From Vibrio casei (lineage in GTDB: Bacteria > Pseudomonadota > Gammaproteobacteria > Enterobacterales > Vibrionaceae): DNA of 64,000 nt. The notes beneath the pieces were generated by a model. The model searched no databases, was not told the origin of the DNA, and saw only the letters and a program-made list of their open reading frames with translations. Shown one piece after another: positions 47,691 to 57,891 of this stretch. Position 1 is the stretch's first letter. Every line of letters begins with the position of its first letter. The stretch is from positions 1,550,001 through 1,614,000 of the forward strand of contig NZ_AP018680.1 of NCBI RefSeq assembly GCF_002218025.2. The letters are read 5' to 3'. A program made the translations under genes and the position numbers.

Positions 47691-50087
47691 TCAAGCTTGG
47701 TATTGTTGACGTAAAGTTTTTGCTGCTTCAACCATATTATGGAGAGACGCTTCCGTTTCAGCCCAATTACGTGTTTTCAAACCACAATCTGGGTTTACCC
47801 AAAGACGTTCAACAGGAATCTTTCTCGCAGCCGTTTCTAGTAGGCTCACGATCCACTCTTGACTTGGAATGTTTGGAGAGTGGATGTCATACACACCTGG
47901 TCCAATTTCATTGGGGTAATTAAACGCTTCAAACGCTTTCAGCAATGCCATGTTCGAACGAGATGTTTCAATGGTGATCACATCGGCATCAAGCGCGGCA
48001 ACTGAATCGATAATCTCATTAAACTCGCTGTAACACATATGGGTATGGATCTGCGTTTCCGGCTTAGCGCTGGCCGCCGAAATCTTAAATGCATGCACTG
48101 CCCACTCTAAATATTCTTTGTGCTCACTTTTTTTAAGGGGTAAGCCTTCACGGATAGCCGGCTCATCAATTTGAATAATATTAATACCCGCGTTTTGAAG
48201 ATCATCCACTTCATCACGTAATGCAAAAGCAAGCTGTTGTGCGATTTGCTTACGAGTAATGTCTTCACGTGGAAAGCTCCAACATAAAATCGTTACCGGT
48301 CCAGTTAACATGCCTTTCATTTGTTTAGAGGTTAGCGACTGGGCGTACACAGACCAATCAACTGTTATTGGCTTCTCCCGCTCAATATCAGCAACAACAA
48401 TGGCCGGTTTTACACAACGAGAACCATAACTTTGTACCCACCCAAAGCGACTTACTTGGAAACCCGCTAAGTTTTCTGCAAAGTATTCCACCATGTCATT
48501 ACGTTCCGCTTCACCGTGCACTAATACATCCAAATCCAATGCTTCTTGGCGCTTAACTGCTTCTTGAATATGGCCTTTTAGTGCTTGTTCATATTCAGCT
48601 TGGTTCAGCTGCCCTGTACGGAAAGCGCTGCGTTGTTGTCGGATTTCAGCCGTTTGAGGGAATGAACCAATGGTTGTGGTTGGCAGTAAAGGTAAGCCTA
48701 ATACTTCTGCTTGATGGTGTGCTCGCTCAGAGTAAGCGGCACTGCGCTCACCTAACACTTTAGTTAGGCCATTCAAGCGTTGTTGAACTTGGGACTTATT
48801 CACATGAGTCGCCGTTAAACGTGCTTTGATTGGTTGGCTATAACTGGCACATGCTTCCACAGCGTGGCCATTTCCATCTAATGCGGCGCCTAATAAGCTC
48901 ACTTCATTTAATTTCTGCTTAGCAAAAGCAAACCAACTCTTCACTTCTTCCGTCAGTTCGGTTTCAAGCTCTAAATCAATCGGGCTGTGCAACAAAGAGC
49001 ATGAGCTTGCGACCCATAGATTATCGCCACGTTGCGCTTTAACCGGTTGAAGCTTTTCAAGCCAAGCTTGCAGATCGGCACGCCAAACATTACGGCCATT
49101 AATCACCCCCACAGACAATACCCAGTCTTGTGGAACGGCCGCATTGACTGCATCTAATTGCCCTGGCGATGCCGATAAATCGATGTGCAAACCATTCACT
49201 GGCAATTCAACAATCTTCACTAAGTTGTCTGCAACAGAGTCAAAATAAGTGGTGAGAAGCAGCTTTACCTCCCCTGTCAGCTCTTTATTTGCAAGAGCAT
49301 GATAAGCCGGCTTGAATGCGCTTGACCATTTTTCGTCTAATTCAAGGCTTAAAATAGGCTCGTCTATTTGAACCCATTCAACACCTAATTCCGACAATGT
49401 AGAAAGGATCGCTTGGTAAGCAGGCAGTATCCGAGCAAGTAAAGATAAACGGTCAAAGCCATTTTCAACTTCCTCTTCATTCACTTCTTTACCAAGGTAT
49501 AAATAACTGAGTGGGCCAAGCAACACGGGTTTGACATTATGACCGGCTTGAATCGCTTGCTTTACTTCATCAAAGAGCTGAGGCCAACTCACTTGGAAGC
49601 TATCGTCTTGGCGACATTCAGGAACGATATAGTGGTAGTTAGTATTAAACCACTTCGTCATATCTGAAGCGGCAACGCCTTCGCCCTCTTCATGACGGGA
49701 TCCACAACCACAGCCTGCTTCATCTGCACTTGCGCGGCTCGTAACGGCAGATTGGCCACGAGCGATCTTGAATAACGTATCTAAATCAGGGGCACCACCA
49801 TTAGAATGGCGAGCAGGAACATGACCAAGCAATAAACTCGTGGTAAGAACGTGATCATACCAAGCAAAATCCCCTGCCGTTACATAGCTTAACCCGCTCA
49901 AGGCTTGGTCATTCCAATGGCGTTGACGCAGTTCACTGCCCACTTGCTTTAACTCAGTTTGATTAATGTCACCTTTCCAATACTGCTCTTGAGCGAATTT
50001 CAATTCACGCTTTTCACCAATACGAGGGTAGCCGAGAACATGGGTAACGGTTTTATTGCCAATATTTTTACTGAGGTGTGATGTCAT
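47691..50087 (-). CDS. metE: Cobalamin-independent methionine synthase
   Basis: MetE transfers a methyl group from methyltetrahydrofolate (triglutamate) to homocysteine, making methionine without B12. The 798-residue protein has both barrels: the N-terminal [12 protein letters not shown] and the C-terminal catalytic part with [14 protein letters not shown], the zinc ligands in HTHMCYSEF and [11 protein letters not shown], and [14 protein letters not shown]. It is longer than E. coli MetE (753), partly because of an insertion at about residues 112-140 rich in Gly, Glu and Cys (C126, C128). AAGGA lies seven bases before the ATG. It is divergent from metR, its activator. Confidence 0.96.
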   Translation of the reverse strand: MTSHLSKNIGNKTVTHVLGYPRIGEKRELKFAQEQYWKGDINQTELKQVGSELRQRHWNDQALSGLSYVTAGDFAWYDHVLTTSLLLGHVPARHSNGGAPDLDTLFKIARGQSAVTSRASADEAGCGCGSRHEEGEGVAASDMTKWFNTNYHYIVPECRQDDSFQVSWPQLFDEVKQAIQAGHNVKPVLLGPLSYLYLGKEVNEEEVENGFDRLSLLARILPAYQAILSTLSELGVEWVQIDEPILSLELDEKWSSAFKPAYHALANKELTGEVKLLLTTYFDSVADNLVKIVELPVNGLHIDLSASPGQLDAVNAAVPQDWVLSVGVINGRNVWRADLQAWLEKLQPVKAQRGDNLWVASSCSLLHSPIDLELETELTEEVKSWFAFAKQKLNEVSLLGAALDGNGHAVEACASYSQPIKARLTATHVNKSQVQQRLNGLTKVLGERSAAYSERAHHQAEVLGLPLLPTTTIGSFPQTAEIRQQRSAFRTGQLNQAEYEQALKGHIQEAVKRQEALDLDVLVHGEAERNDMVEYFAENLAGFQVSRFGWVQSYGSRCVKPAIVVADIEREKPITVDWSVYAQSLTSKQMKGMLTGPVTILCWSFPREDITRKQIAQQLAFALRDEVDDLQNAGINIIQIDEPAIREGLPLKKSEHKEYLEWAVHAFKISAASAKPETQIHTHMCYSEFNEIIDSVAALDADVITIETSRSNMALLKAFEAFNYPNEIGPGVYDIHSPNIPSQEWIVSLLETAARKIPVERLWVNPDCGLKTRNWAETEASLHNMVEAAKTLRQQYQA

Positions 50088-50199
50088 GTTGATATCCTTG
50101 TCTTAGAAGTGGCTAATCGCTTTTAAAAAGCAGTCCAGGTGGCTAAAGCATCCACCTTTCCATCATCATGAGCAATGTCTATTCATTCACTATTATTAT

Positions 50200-50212
50200 G
50201 AATTTTATTCAT
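50200..50212. promoter_or_regulatory. MetR binding site
   Basis: TGAATTTTATTCA matches the MetR consensus TGAA-N5-TTCA in the divergent metE-metR region, about 112 bases from each start. Confidence 0.8.
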
Positions 50213-50238
50213 CTAATTCATCATCGCCAGCATCAAAT

Positions 50239-50254
50239 AGACATCTAGACGTTT
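50239..50254. promoter_or_regulatory. Tandem MetJ boxes
   Basis: AGACATCT followed directly by AGACGTTT gives two adjacent 8-base metboxes (consensus AGACGTCT), enough for cooperative binding of two MetJ dimers between metE and metR. Confidence 0.8.
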
Positions 50255-50323
50255 ACAAGGGTGCAGAAATTAGATAGGTTATGAATAATTCTAAAGGAAC
50301 GTTTTTCATCATGAGGGTGGATA

Positions 50324-51235
50324 ATGATAGAAATAAAGCATTTACGGACATTATCAGTATTACGAGATACAGGATCGTTAACGGCGACGGCAACCACGCT
50401 GCATTTAACCCAGTCTGCCCTTTCCCACCAGCTTAAAGATCTCGAGTCTCGCATGGGAGGGAAGTTATTTCTGCGCAAAACTCGCCCAATAAAATTCACT
50501 TCCGAGGGCATCATTTTATTAACGCTAGCCGATGAGGTTTTACCTAAAATAGCGCGGGCAGAGAACGATATTGCGAGCCTAAAAGAAGATGTCAATGGGC
50601 GTCTACACATGGCAATCGAATGCCATTCGTGCTTTCAGTGGTTGATGCCAGCACTTAAGGAATACCAAATTGCCTGGCCAAGTGTGACATTAGACTTCTC
50701 ATCGGGATTTGGCTTTGAGCCATTACCTGCACTGGTGGCTGGCGAGCTTGATCTGGTTATTACCTCAGACATTCAGCCTCGTTCAGAAATCCATTATGAA
50801 TCATTATTTGATTTTGAAATGCGTCTGATTACTGCCACTAATCACCCATTAGCCGATAAAGAATTCATTCAACCTGAAGATTTAGCAGCCTACACCATGC
50901 TTTCTTATCCTGTTCAAAAACAGAGACTTGATGTAGTAAAACATTTTCTACAACCTGCCGGGGTGGAGCCGGCTAAATGGAAACAAGCCGACAATACTTT
51001 AATGCTGGTTCAAATGGTTTCTGCCGGGCTTGGGGTAGCAGCACTGCCGAATTGGGCAATCAGTGAGTTTTCACGCCAAGGCTTGATTGTTAGTAAACCA
51101 TTAGGGAAAGGTTTATGGCGCAGATTATTTGCAGCCACAAGGCATTCAGAAAAAGAAAAACGCTATTTACAAGCATTCTTCAGCACCGCAAAACAACAGT
51201 GCCAGAGTCATTTAGATGGGATAAAAATGGTATAA
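50324..51235 (+). CDS. metR: LysR-type regulator MetR
   Basis: MetR activates metE and related genes with homocysteine as coinducer. The 303-residue LysR-type protein starts MIEIKHLRTLSVLRDTGSLT with the typical winged helix-turn-helix (LTATATTLHLTQSALSHQLKDLE at about 19-41) and a substrate-binding domain. It is divergent from metE across a MetR site and tandem MetJ boxes, which confirms the assignment. GGGTGG precedes the ATG. After the stop there is an imperfect hairpin at 51242-51280 without a good T run. Confidence 0.94.
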   Translation: MIEIKHLRTLSVLRDTGSLTATATTLHLTQSALSHQLKDLESRMGGKLFLRKTRPIKFTSEGIILLTLADEVLPKIARAENDIASLKEDVNGRLHMAIECHSCFQWLMPALKEYQIAWPSVTLDFSSGFGFEPLPALVAGELDLVITSDIQPRSEIHYESLFDFEMRLITATNHPLADKEFIQPEDLAAYTMLSYPVQKQRLDVVKHFLQPAGVEPAKWKQADNTLMLVQMVSAGLGVAALPNWAISEFSRQGLIVSKPLGKGLWRRLFAATRHSEKEKRYLQAFFSTAKQQCQSHLDGIKMV

Positions 51236-51241
51236 CTCTGC

Positions 51242-51280
51242 TTCGTCACTTAAAATCTCAAGGCGTTTTTGAGTGACGAA
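51242..51280. repeat. Inverted repeat after metR
   Basis: Perfect 9-bp arms TTCGTCACT/AGTGACGAA enclose CTCAA/TTGAG inner arms. No T run follows, so a terminator role is uncertain; it may halt metR and the convergent DUF4250 transcript. Confidence 0.5.
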
Positions 51281-51296
51281 TTCACCGCTTCAGTCA

Positions 51297-51491
51297 CTAT
51301 TTTGACTTAAATTGATTGGTTAGCGGATCATACTGATAGCCTAAGCCTTGAAGTTTTCCGACCAGACTTTCAGTATCCATTTCATACATACTCACCAACT
51401 CTTCAAAGCTCTCGCACTCTAAACGCAGTTTTTCATTTACGATGCCAAGCAAAATGGCACTGTCTAAGTTTTTTACATTACTTAAATCCAT
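51297..51491 (-). CDS. DUF4250 family small protein
   Basis: The 64-residue protein has the pattern of DUF4250: an acidic N-terminal helix MDLSNVKNLDSAILLGIVNEKLR, a second helix with SFEELVSMYEMDTESLVGKLQGLGY, and the C-terminal YDPLTNQFK. The family is small, cytoplasmic and of unknown function. A GAGAAGGTCATT ribosome region precedes the ATG. The gene is single, convergent with metR and upstream of an unrelated membrane gene. Confidence 0.8.
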   Translation of the reverse strand: MDLSNVKNLDSAILLGIVNEKLRLECESFEELVSMYEMDTESLVGKLQGLGYQYDPLTNQFKSK

Positions 51492-51651
51492 AATGACCTT
51501 CTCATTAAAACAAGTGAGTTTCTTTAAGCGTAGATGTCATTGTCGAGCATTTCTGTGATTTAAGAATAAAAAGTAGAAAATATCTTTATATCCTAAAGAC
51601 AACAAAGCGCTAGTGAAAGCACCTTTCCTCTAAGGTTCGGATAACTTACGA

Positions 51652-52326
51652 CTAATACAATAAAGCCGCAAACCCCACCATTGCTGCAAAGCTCATCATA
51701 AACCCACAAATTGGCGGTAATTTTTGAATGGTTTGGTTGGTAAAAAGGTGCCAAGTTGATCCCACAATACCCGCCAATACAAGCATAAAACAACCCGCTA
51801 ATGACCAAATAATTTTATGAAGATAATTCAAACTGTAATACTGGGTCTGCCACAAAATTGCAAGGCTAACCAACATCGCGGCCACAATACCAACCACAGG
51901 TAACAAACGATGAAAAGCTTGTAACCGAGTCCGTGCCAATAACAATAAAACATGGCTAAAACTTGCACCAAGAAACATCATGCCCGCAAGAATAAATAAT
52001 CCTTGTGGACGTTCTGAACCAATAATAAAGAAAAGAATAAACGCAATGGCGAACCCAAGAGCCAACTGCAATAACCAAATAGGTCCAGATTCACGGGTTT
52101 TACTCACTTTCACTTGAGAGAAGAAGACAAAGATAAGCACAGAAACCGAGGCAAGAGGCCAAAATAATGGACTAATGGCGAGCCATAATATCGCAATAAT
52201 AGGTAACTGTTTATGAATACGACCACGCTGACCAGGGCATATATTCCCTTTCAGTAAAATCAACAATAAGACACATTGAGCACCAAGCAACATTGGTGGA
52301 ATAACACTTAACAAGTAGGAATACAT
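51652..52326 (-). CDS. Membrane protein of unknown function
   Basis: The 224-residue protein is very hydrophobic, with about seven membrane helices (near residues 5-25, 43-70, 80-105, 111-131, 140-160, 165-190 and 200-222) and short polar loops with several arginines and lysines. I recognise no family motif or charged in-membrane motif that would point to transport or catalysis. The ATG at 52326 has no strong Shine-Dalgarno sequence. It is on the same strand as the lipoprotein hydrolase upstream, separated by 150 bases. Confidence 0.65.
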   Translation of the reverse strand: MYSYLLSVIPPMLLGAQCVLLLILLKGNICPGQRGRIHKQLPIIAILWLAISPLFWPLASVSVLIFVFFSQVKVSKTRESGPIWLLQLALGFAIAFILFFIIGSERPQGLFILAGMMFLGASFSHVLLLLARTRLQAFHRLLPVVGIVAAMLVSLAILWQTQYYSLNYLHKIIWSLAGCFMLVLAGIVGSTWHLFTNQTIQKLPPICGFMMSFAAMVGFAALLY

Positions 52327-52476
52327 AAAAACTTAACCATCCATTATTTGAGTGGCGGGACTTTATCAAAACGACAACGAAAAATCATGCCGAATATATA
52401 CAAGTGACGCCAAGACGCTCCCTGAGGGCGCACTAAAAACGAGTTTTCCACTGTGTTAATTGGATTATAATGTGAC

Positions 52477-53328
52477 TTAAAGGCTCCGCTTATCTAATGC
52501 TTTAATCGCTGCCACGACATCAGCCACATTGGTCAAATTAATGATATGCCCAGCATCTTTCAACCACTTCACTTCAAGATTGGACCTTTTAAATAAGGTT
52601 TTAGCGTAATTGGCATTATCAGGACGAACAAGTTCATCGTCAGTGCCTTGTAAGAAAGTGATGGGCTGAGTAATGGAACGATATTGGTCTTGTGATTTTT
52701 CTAATGAAGGCGCTATCGCCAATACCTCTTTGTTCGATTCATACCAAGGATCCGGAATCAAAAAGCTTGGTATGTAATGCAAAGCAACATTAAACCAACG
52801 GGCTTGTGCAAGCTTAGGTCCAACATCACCAGCTAAAATCAATATTCCGCGAACATACTCAGGGTAATCAGCTGCCAGTTTTGGCACTAAAGAACCACCA
52901 TAAGAATGCCCAACAAGAATGACTTTTTGTTGACTTGTCGTGGCAATTTCTTTTAATAACGGTGCAAGCAATCTCGATTGTTCCGACAAACTCACTGGAA
53001 AGTCACCAGAAGGATAAGTCGACTGCCCCCACCCCGGCCTATCAATTGAAAAAAATTGAAAATGTTTAAGTAGCTCTGATTGCTCAAAATACGTAGCAAA
53101 TGTCCCCCACCCTCCCGGTGTACCATGAACAAAAACAATACTGGGTTTATTTTTCTTACCAGCACTAACATAATGTAAACGGTAGTTTTTATGTTCGATA
53201 TTATGTTTAATCAGCAGGTTAGGAACATGTTTAACTCGTTCTATTGTGGCTTTGTTTTCTTTTATTTCCGGTGGCATAGAACACGCCGATATCGTTAGCA
53301 TCATCAATACTATTAATAAAAAACGCAT
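52477..53328 (-). CDS. Alpha/beta hydrolase lipoprotein
   Basis: The 283-residue protein starts with a lipoprotein signal peptide with lipobox ISAC (Cys16), so it is probably anchored in the outer membrane or the periplasmic face. The rest is an alpha/beta hydrolase: oxyanion segment VFVHGTPGGWGTF, nucleophile motif VGHSYGGSL, acid in GTDDELVRPDN and the histidine in DAGHIINL. The substrate is unknown; small esters or lipids are typical. It is a single gene. Confidence 0.82.
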   Translation of the reverse strand: MRFLLIVLMMLTISACSMPPEIKENKATIERVKHVPNLLIKHNIEHKNYRLHYVSAGKKNKPSIVFVHGTPGGWGTFATYFEQSELLKHFQFFSIDRPGWGQSTYPSGDFPVSLSEQSRLLAPLLKEIATTSQQKVILVGHSYGGSLVPKLAADYPEYVRGILILAGDVGPKLAQARWFNVALHYIPSFLIPDPWYESNKEVLAIAPSLEKSQDQYRSITQPITFLQGTDDELVRPDNANYAKTLFKRSNLEVKWLKDAGHIINLTNVADVVAAIKALDKRSL

Positions 53329-53454
53329 CCTTGCCTACCTTTTAAAAATCGCTGTAATAAGTATGAGCACCAAGCTCACAATTCATATAAGTAGACCTTA
53401 CCTCCGCCATAATCCTTTCATCTATTTTATCCTTTTACGCGGTGTCTAATATGA

Positions 53455-54114
53455 TTAAATTGCATCACTTAATAAACAAACTCGTGTCACCAACTTATCA
53501 ATGCCTAGTTTTGCCTGTTTAATATTTTCAGCAAGCATATACGCAGGTGTCGTCACAATTCGATATTTTTCATCGAACGTAATCTCATCGACTGCACACT
53601 CCACATGTTTACCACCCAATGTGGTAATGACGGAAGCGATATCCACATCGTTCCCTATCGTGCACTTAACACCGTCAAAAACACTAGGAAGAAGAACAGG
53701 TGCAATGCACATGTAGCCTGAAGGTTTACCCGAATCAGTAAACGCCTTCATGCTCTTCTTTATACAAGGTAGAATATCGAAATCTTGGCCTTTAAAAGCA
53801 AACGATGATAAATTTTTCGCAACGCCAAAACCACCGATCATGATCAACGCGGCATGATCTTGTACTTGCAGTTTTGCAACATCCTTCACATTGCCACGAA
53901 CTATTCTCGCCGCTTCTTGCAATACATTTCGCGTTTGGTTTTGCTCATCACCAGACAAATGGTCCACCACATGAGCTTGCTCAATATCCGGAGCAAAACA
54001 CTGATACTCGACGCCTTGTTCTTCAAGCGCTAATAACGTTAATACAACCTCATTAATCTCCGATCCATCATACACACCACTTCCCGCCAGAATAACAGCC
54101 ACAGTCTTAGACAT
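53455..54114 (-). CDS. elbB: ElbB-type glyoxalase (GATase1-like)
   Basis: The 219-residue protein matches ElbB (YhbL), a DJ-1/PfpI-like member of the class I glutamine amidotransferase fold. It shows AVILAGSGVYDGSEINEVVLTLLAL at the N-terminus, IMIGGFGVAKNLSSFAFKG, and the nucleophilic cysteine in GYMCIAPVLLPSVF. ElbB is associated with isoprenoid formation and has glyoxalase activity reported in E. coli; the physiological role is uncertain. The gene is single and divergent from ygiQ. Confidence 0.9.
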   Translation of the reverse strand: MSKTVAVILAGSGVYDGSEINEVVLTLLALEEQGVEYQCFAPDIEQAHVVDHLSGDEQNQTRNVLQEAARIVRGNVKDVAKLQVQDHAALIMIGGFGVAKNLSSFAFKGQDFDILPCIKKSMKAFTDSGKPSGYMCIAPVLLPSVFDGVKCTIGNDVDIASVITTLGGKHVECAVDEITFDEKYRIVTTPAYMLAENIKQAKLGIDKLVTRVCLLSDAI

Positions 54115-54429
54115 ATAAACTCCTTAATTGAACTAAAATAAAATAGCACGGCTTAAATAGACAACACTTTCAATTCAATGAGCCTAGCGTATTTATTTGC
54201 CAATAACAGAGAGATAAAAAACAATCTGAATAAAAATACTCAAACCTACCTATCACTTATCGTCATTAAAGCTGCAGTGAGTGAACGCAGACAGCAGAAC
54301 TTTTGCTTCAAGTAAGAAAAGTATAACCCTATATAGATAAGGGCATAGTAGGAAAATAGTTTTGCTTTTACCCTAGTTGTTCAGAGCCTAAGTCTGTATA
54401 CTTTGGCATCCCAAATTAGAGGTCAATTT
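54115..54429. other. Divergent region between elbB and ygiQ
   Basis: About 315 AT-rich bases that must hold both promoters. I see no named operator or RNA element. Confidence 0.4.
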
Positions 54430-56808
54430 ATGTACAGCGACATCCCACTTTCATCTAAGCCAACACCCATCGACCAATATCCAAAATATTGGGCGGAGTG
54501 CTTTGGACCAGCTCCCTTCTTACCAACAACCCGTAAGGAAATGGACGCCCTTGGATGGGACAGCTGTGACATTATCATCGTAACCGGTGATGCTTATGTT
54601 GATCACCCCAGTTTTGGTATGGCAATTATTGGCCGATTATTAGAAGCTCAAGGCTTTCGAGTGGGTATCCTCGCTCAACCAAAATGGGAAAATAAAGACG
54701 ATTTCATGGCACTGGGGCAACCTAACCTATTTTTTGGTATCACCGCCGGTAACATGGATTCCATGATCAACCGCTATACCTCAGATAAAAAACTGCGCCA
54801 CGATGACGCTTACACTCCAAACAACGAAGGTGGCAAACGCCCCGACCGTGCCGTACTGGTTTATTCTCAACGCTGTCGTGAAGCTTATAAAGAAACACCG
54901 ATTGTGTTAGGTGGCATTGAAGCCAGCCTTCGTCGTATCGCACATTACGATTATTGGTCAGACAAAGTACGTCGCTCCGTTATTTTTGATGCAAAAGCAG
55001 ACATTCTCCTTTTTGGTAACGCAGAACGTGCTTTGGTTGAAGTGGCACACCGCCTTGCCAACCAAGAGCCCATCAGCGAAATGACCAATATACGTGGTAC
55101 GGCAGTAAACCTTCCTGCGGTACCAGAAGGCTACACCGTTATTGACTCTTCACGAATTGAAAAGCCAAGCAAAGCGGTATTTGTACCAATTAACCCTTAC
55201 GAAGTGGAATCGAACTGCGACACACAATCCAAAGATCAACAAGCAGAAGATGCTCAAAACGCACAAGCACAAGTGATTGAGATCCAACCTCAACCGATTA
55301 AACTTGACCGCAAACCACGTCACGATTCAAAACACACCGCTGTTCGTTTACCGCCATTTGAAAAATTAAAGAATGACCGTATTTTGTATGCTCACGCAAG
55401 TCGCGTCATGCACTTAGAAACCAACCCATATTCTGGGCGTGCTTTATTGCAAAAACATGGTGACCGTGAATTATGGGTTAACCAAGCTCCTATTCCACTT
55501 TCAACTGAAGAAATGGATTTTGTGTTTGATTTGCCTTATGCACGAGTACCGCATCCAATGTATGGTAAGGCAAAAATTCCAGCGTATGACATGATCAAAA
55601 CTTCCGTCAATATCATGCGCGGCTGTTTTGGTGGTTGTTCTTTCTGTTCCATTACCGAACATGAAGGTCGCATTATTCAAAACCGTTCTCAAAAATCTAT
55701 TTTGAACGAGCTAGAAGAAATTCGTGATAAAGTACCGGGCTTTACAGGTACTATTTCTGATCTTGGTGGCCCAACGGCTAACATGTACCGTTTAGGATGC
55801 TCAGATCCAAAAGCGGAAGCAAACTGCCGCCGCCCATCATGTGTCTTCCCTGGTATTTGTAACAAATTGGACACCGACCACCAGCACACCATTGATCTTT
55901 ACCGCGCGGCACGTAAAGTTCCGGGAATTAAGAAAGTAATGATCGCTTCTGGCGTGCGTTACGATCTCGCGATTCAGTCTCCTGAATATGTGAAAGAACT
56001 CGTGACTCATCATGTCGGTGGCTATTTGAAAATCGCCCCAGAACATACCGAAAAAGGCCCATTAGACAAAATGATGAAGCCGGGTATGGGCACTTATGAC
56101 ACGTTCAAGCAAATGTTTGAAAAGTACAGCGCAGAAGCAGGTAAAAAACAATACTTAATCCCTTACTTCATCTCCGCTCACCCGGGCACTGAAGATGAAG
56201 ACATGCTGAACTTAGCCCTATGGTTAAAGAGCAACAATTACGAATGCGATCAAGTTCAGAACTTCTACCCATCGCCAATGTGTAACGCCACATCGATGTA
56301 TTATTCTGAAACGAACCCGCTTAAACGTGTTAAATACAAGCAACGTGAAGATGTGACCATAGCCAAAGGTGAACGTCAACGTCGCTTGCACAAGGGTTTA
56401 TTGCGCTATCACGATCCCGCTAACTGGCCAATGATTCGTGAAGCTCTGATCAACATGGGTAAAAAACATTTAATTGGAGATAAGCCAAACTGTTTAGTCC
56501 CTGCTGAAGATGCGGTCGAAAGCTTAACGCCGGCACAACGCCGTAAATCGGGGCGTCATGGTGCACATCGCTTTGCAACACGCCACACGGGAGCAAAAGG
56601 TCAACCAGGCCTTGGGGGAGAACGACCACAAGGCAACAGTAAATCGACTAATAACAATAAATCAACCAATAACGACCCGAAAAACAGTAGTAAACCAACG
56701 GGTAATAAAAAACCGGCTGGCGCGAACCGTAAACCAATTGATCAAAGTAAAACAGGTGGTTTTAAAGGTAAGCCAAAAGGCAAACCCGCTGGTAGCCGCA
56801 CACGTTAA
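54430..56808 (+). CDS. ygiQ: YgiQ family radical SAM protein
   Basis: The 792-residue protein is a full-length YgiQ. The N-terminal part ([22 protein letters not shown]) precedes the radical SAM core, whose Fe-S cysteines are C399, C403 and C406 in [10 protein letters not shown]. Later YgiQ segments include [23 protein letters not shown] and [13 protein letters not shown]. The function is not established. The C-terminus (from about residue 710) is a basic, low-complexity tail with repeated SKSTNN and KPAG-type units. AGAGG lies before the ATG at 54430, so the longer ORF start at 54403 is rejected. Confidence 0.94.
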   Translation: MYSDIPLSSKPTPIDQYPKYWAECFGPAPFLPTTRKEMDALGWDSCDIIIVTGDAYVDHPSFGMAIIGRLLEAQGFRVGILAQPKWENKDDFMALGQPNLFFGITAGNMDSMINRYTSDKKLRHDDAYTPNNEGGKRPDRAVLVYSQRCREAYKETPIVLGGIEASLRRIAHYDYWSDKVRRSVIFDAKADILLFGNAERALVEVAHRLANQEPISEMTNIRGTAVNLPAVPEGYTVIDSSRIEKPSKAVFVPINPYEVESNCDTQSKDQQAEDAQNAQAQVIEIQPQPIKLDRKPRHDSKHTAVRLPPFEKLKNDRILYAHASRVMHLETNPYSGRALLQKHGDRELWVNQAPIPLSTEEMDFVFDLPYARVPHPMYGKAKIPAYDMIKTSVNIMRGCFGGCSFCSITEHEGRIIQNRSQKSILNELEEIRDKVPGFTGTISDLGGPTANMYRLGCSDPKAEANCRRPSCVFPGICNKLDTDHQHTIDLYRAARKVPGIKKVMIASGVRYDLAIQSPEYVKELVTHHVGGYLKIAPEHTEKGPLDKMMKPGMGTYDTFKQMFEKYSAEAGKKQYLIPYFISAHPGTEDEDMLNLALWLKSNNYECDQVQNFYPSPMCNATSMYYSETNPLKRVKYKQREDVTIAKGERQRRLHKGLLRYHDPANWPMIREALINMGKKHLIGDKPNCLVPAEDAVESLTPAQRRKSGRHGAHRFATRHTGAKGQPGLGGERPQGNSKSTNNNKSTNNDPKNSSKPTGNKKPAGANRKPIDQSKTGGFKGKPKGKPAGSRTR

Positions 56809-56846
56809 TCGGAAAAGGCGTTAGCAATCTAGCGCCTCTAACTTCC

Positions 56847-57776
56847 ATGAAACTTGCCAATACCCCTGTAACCCAACACACCTTTAATGGCTATCCTTTT
56901 TATCTTAAACGGGATGACCTACTCCACCCTGAATTTTCTGGAAATAAAGCCCGAAAATTTATGGCGTTGCTTGAAGCCGATTACCCGAATATCACTACTT
57001 TAATCGGCTACGGTTCACCACAAGCCAATTCGTTATATAGCTTATCTGCTCTTGCCAAACTTAAAGGCTGGAAGCTAGAATTTTATGTCTCTCATATTCC
57101 AGAATGGCTTAAGCAAAATCCTCTTGGGAATTATCAAGCGGCTCTCGAACTTGGTGCAACCGTCATCGATATTAATCAGTTAGGATCAAAGCTGCCTCCT
57201 CACGATTATATTGAAACGATTCGAATGCCTAATGAACAATATTTATTTGAAGAATGTTTAGTTATACCCGAAGGCGGACGCAGTCCTATCGCCGAAGTCG
57301 GTATCAAACAATTAGCACAAGAAATTCGACAATGGGCGCAAGAACAAGAAACAGCCGAATTGACCGTCGCCCTCCCCTCTGGCACCGGCACCACTGCTCT
57401 TTACCTCAATAAACACCTTGCGCCGTATAATATTAATGTACTGACTTGTGCCTGTGTTGGCGGAGAGGAATACTTAATACAGCAATTTAAAAGCTTAGGT
57501 GAACAATCCCATCCAACTGTTCTATCGAGCCCTGAAAGGCGTAAACACCAATTTGGAAAGTTATATTCCGCTGATTATCAAATGTGGCAATCGTTAACAC
57601 AGCAAACTAACGTTGAGTTTGATCTGTTATACGATCCTTATATGTGGCAATGCTTAACCCACCATTTCAACCAATCGCGTGAACATAACCCGAACCAAAC
57701 CTTACTCTATATACATCAAGGTGGTTTACTTGGTAATGCCAGTATGGAAAAGCGCTATCAACGAAAATTGGATTAA
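56847..57776 (+). CDS. D-cysteine desulfhydrase/ACC deaminase family PLP enzyme
   Basis: The 309-residue protein has the fold type II PLP layout of the ACC deaminase/D-cysteine desulfhydrase family: YLKRDDLLHPEFSGNKARKFMAL with Schiff-base lysine K34, the GYGSPQANSLYSLSALAKLKGW helix, and the phosphate loop in VALPSGTGTTALYLN. The exact substrate (D-cysteine, ACC or other D-amino acid) cannot be read from the sequence. It starts 38 bases after ygiQ on the same strand and may be co-transcribed. Confidence 0.85.
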   Translation: MKLANTPVTQHTFNGYPFYLKRDDLLHPEFSGNKARKFMALLEADYPNITTLIGYGSPQANSLYSLSALAKLKGWKLEFYVSHIPEWLKQNPLGNYQAALELGATVIDINQLGSKLPPHDYIETIRMPNEQYLFEECLVIPEGGRSPIAEVGIKQLAQEIRQWAQEQETAELTVALPSGTGTTALYLNKHLAPYNINVLTCACVGGEEYLIQQFKSLGEQSHPTVLSSPERRKHQFGKLYSADYQMWQSLTQQTNVEFDLLYDPYMWQCLTHHFNQSREHNPNQTLLYIHQGGLLGNASMEKRYQRKLD

Positions 57777-57811
57777 CCATTTCACTATTCCATCAATGCC
57801 ATTCGAACCAT

Positions 57812-57846
57812 AAAAAACGCATCACTCATAGAGCAATGCGTTTCAT
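57812..57846. terminator. Bidirectional terminator
   Basis: AAACGCATCACTC and GAGCAATGCGTTT (57815-57843) form a hairpin with two or three mismatches, flanked by a long A run that becomes a T run on the minus strand. It lies between convergent genes. Confidence 0.75.
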
Positions 57847-57891
57847 TACAAATGAATACAAGTTCATCTCAATAACCTAAGATTCCGATAG

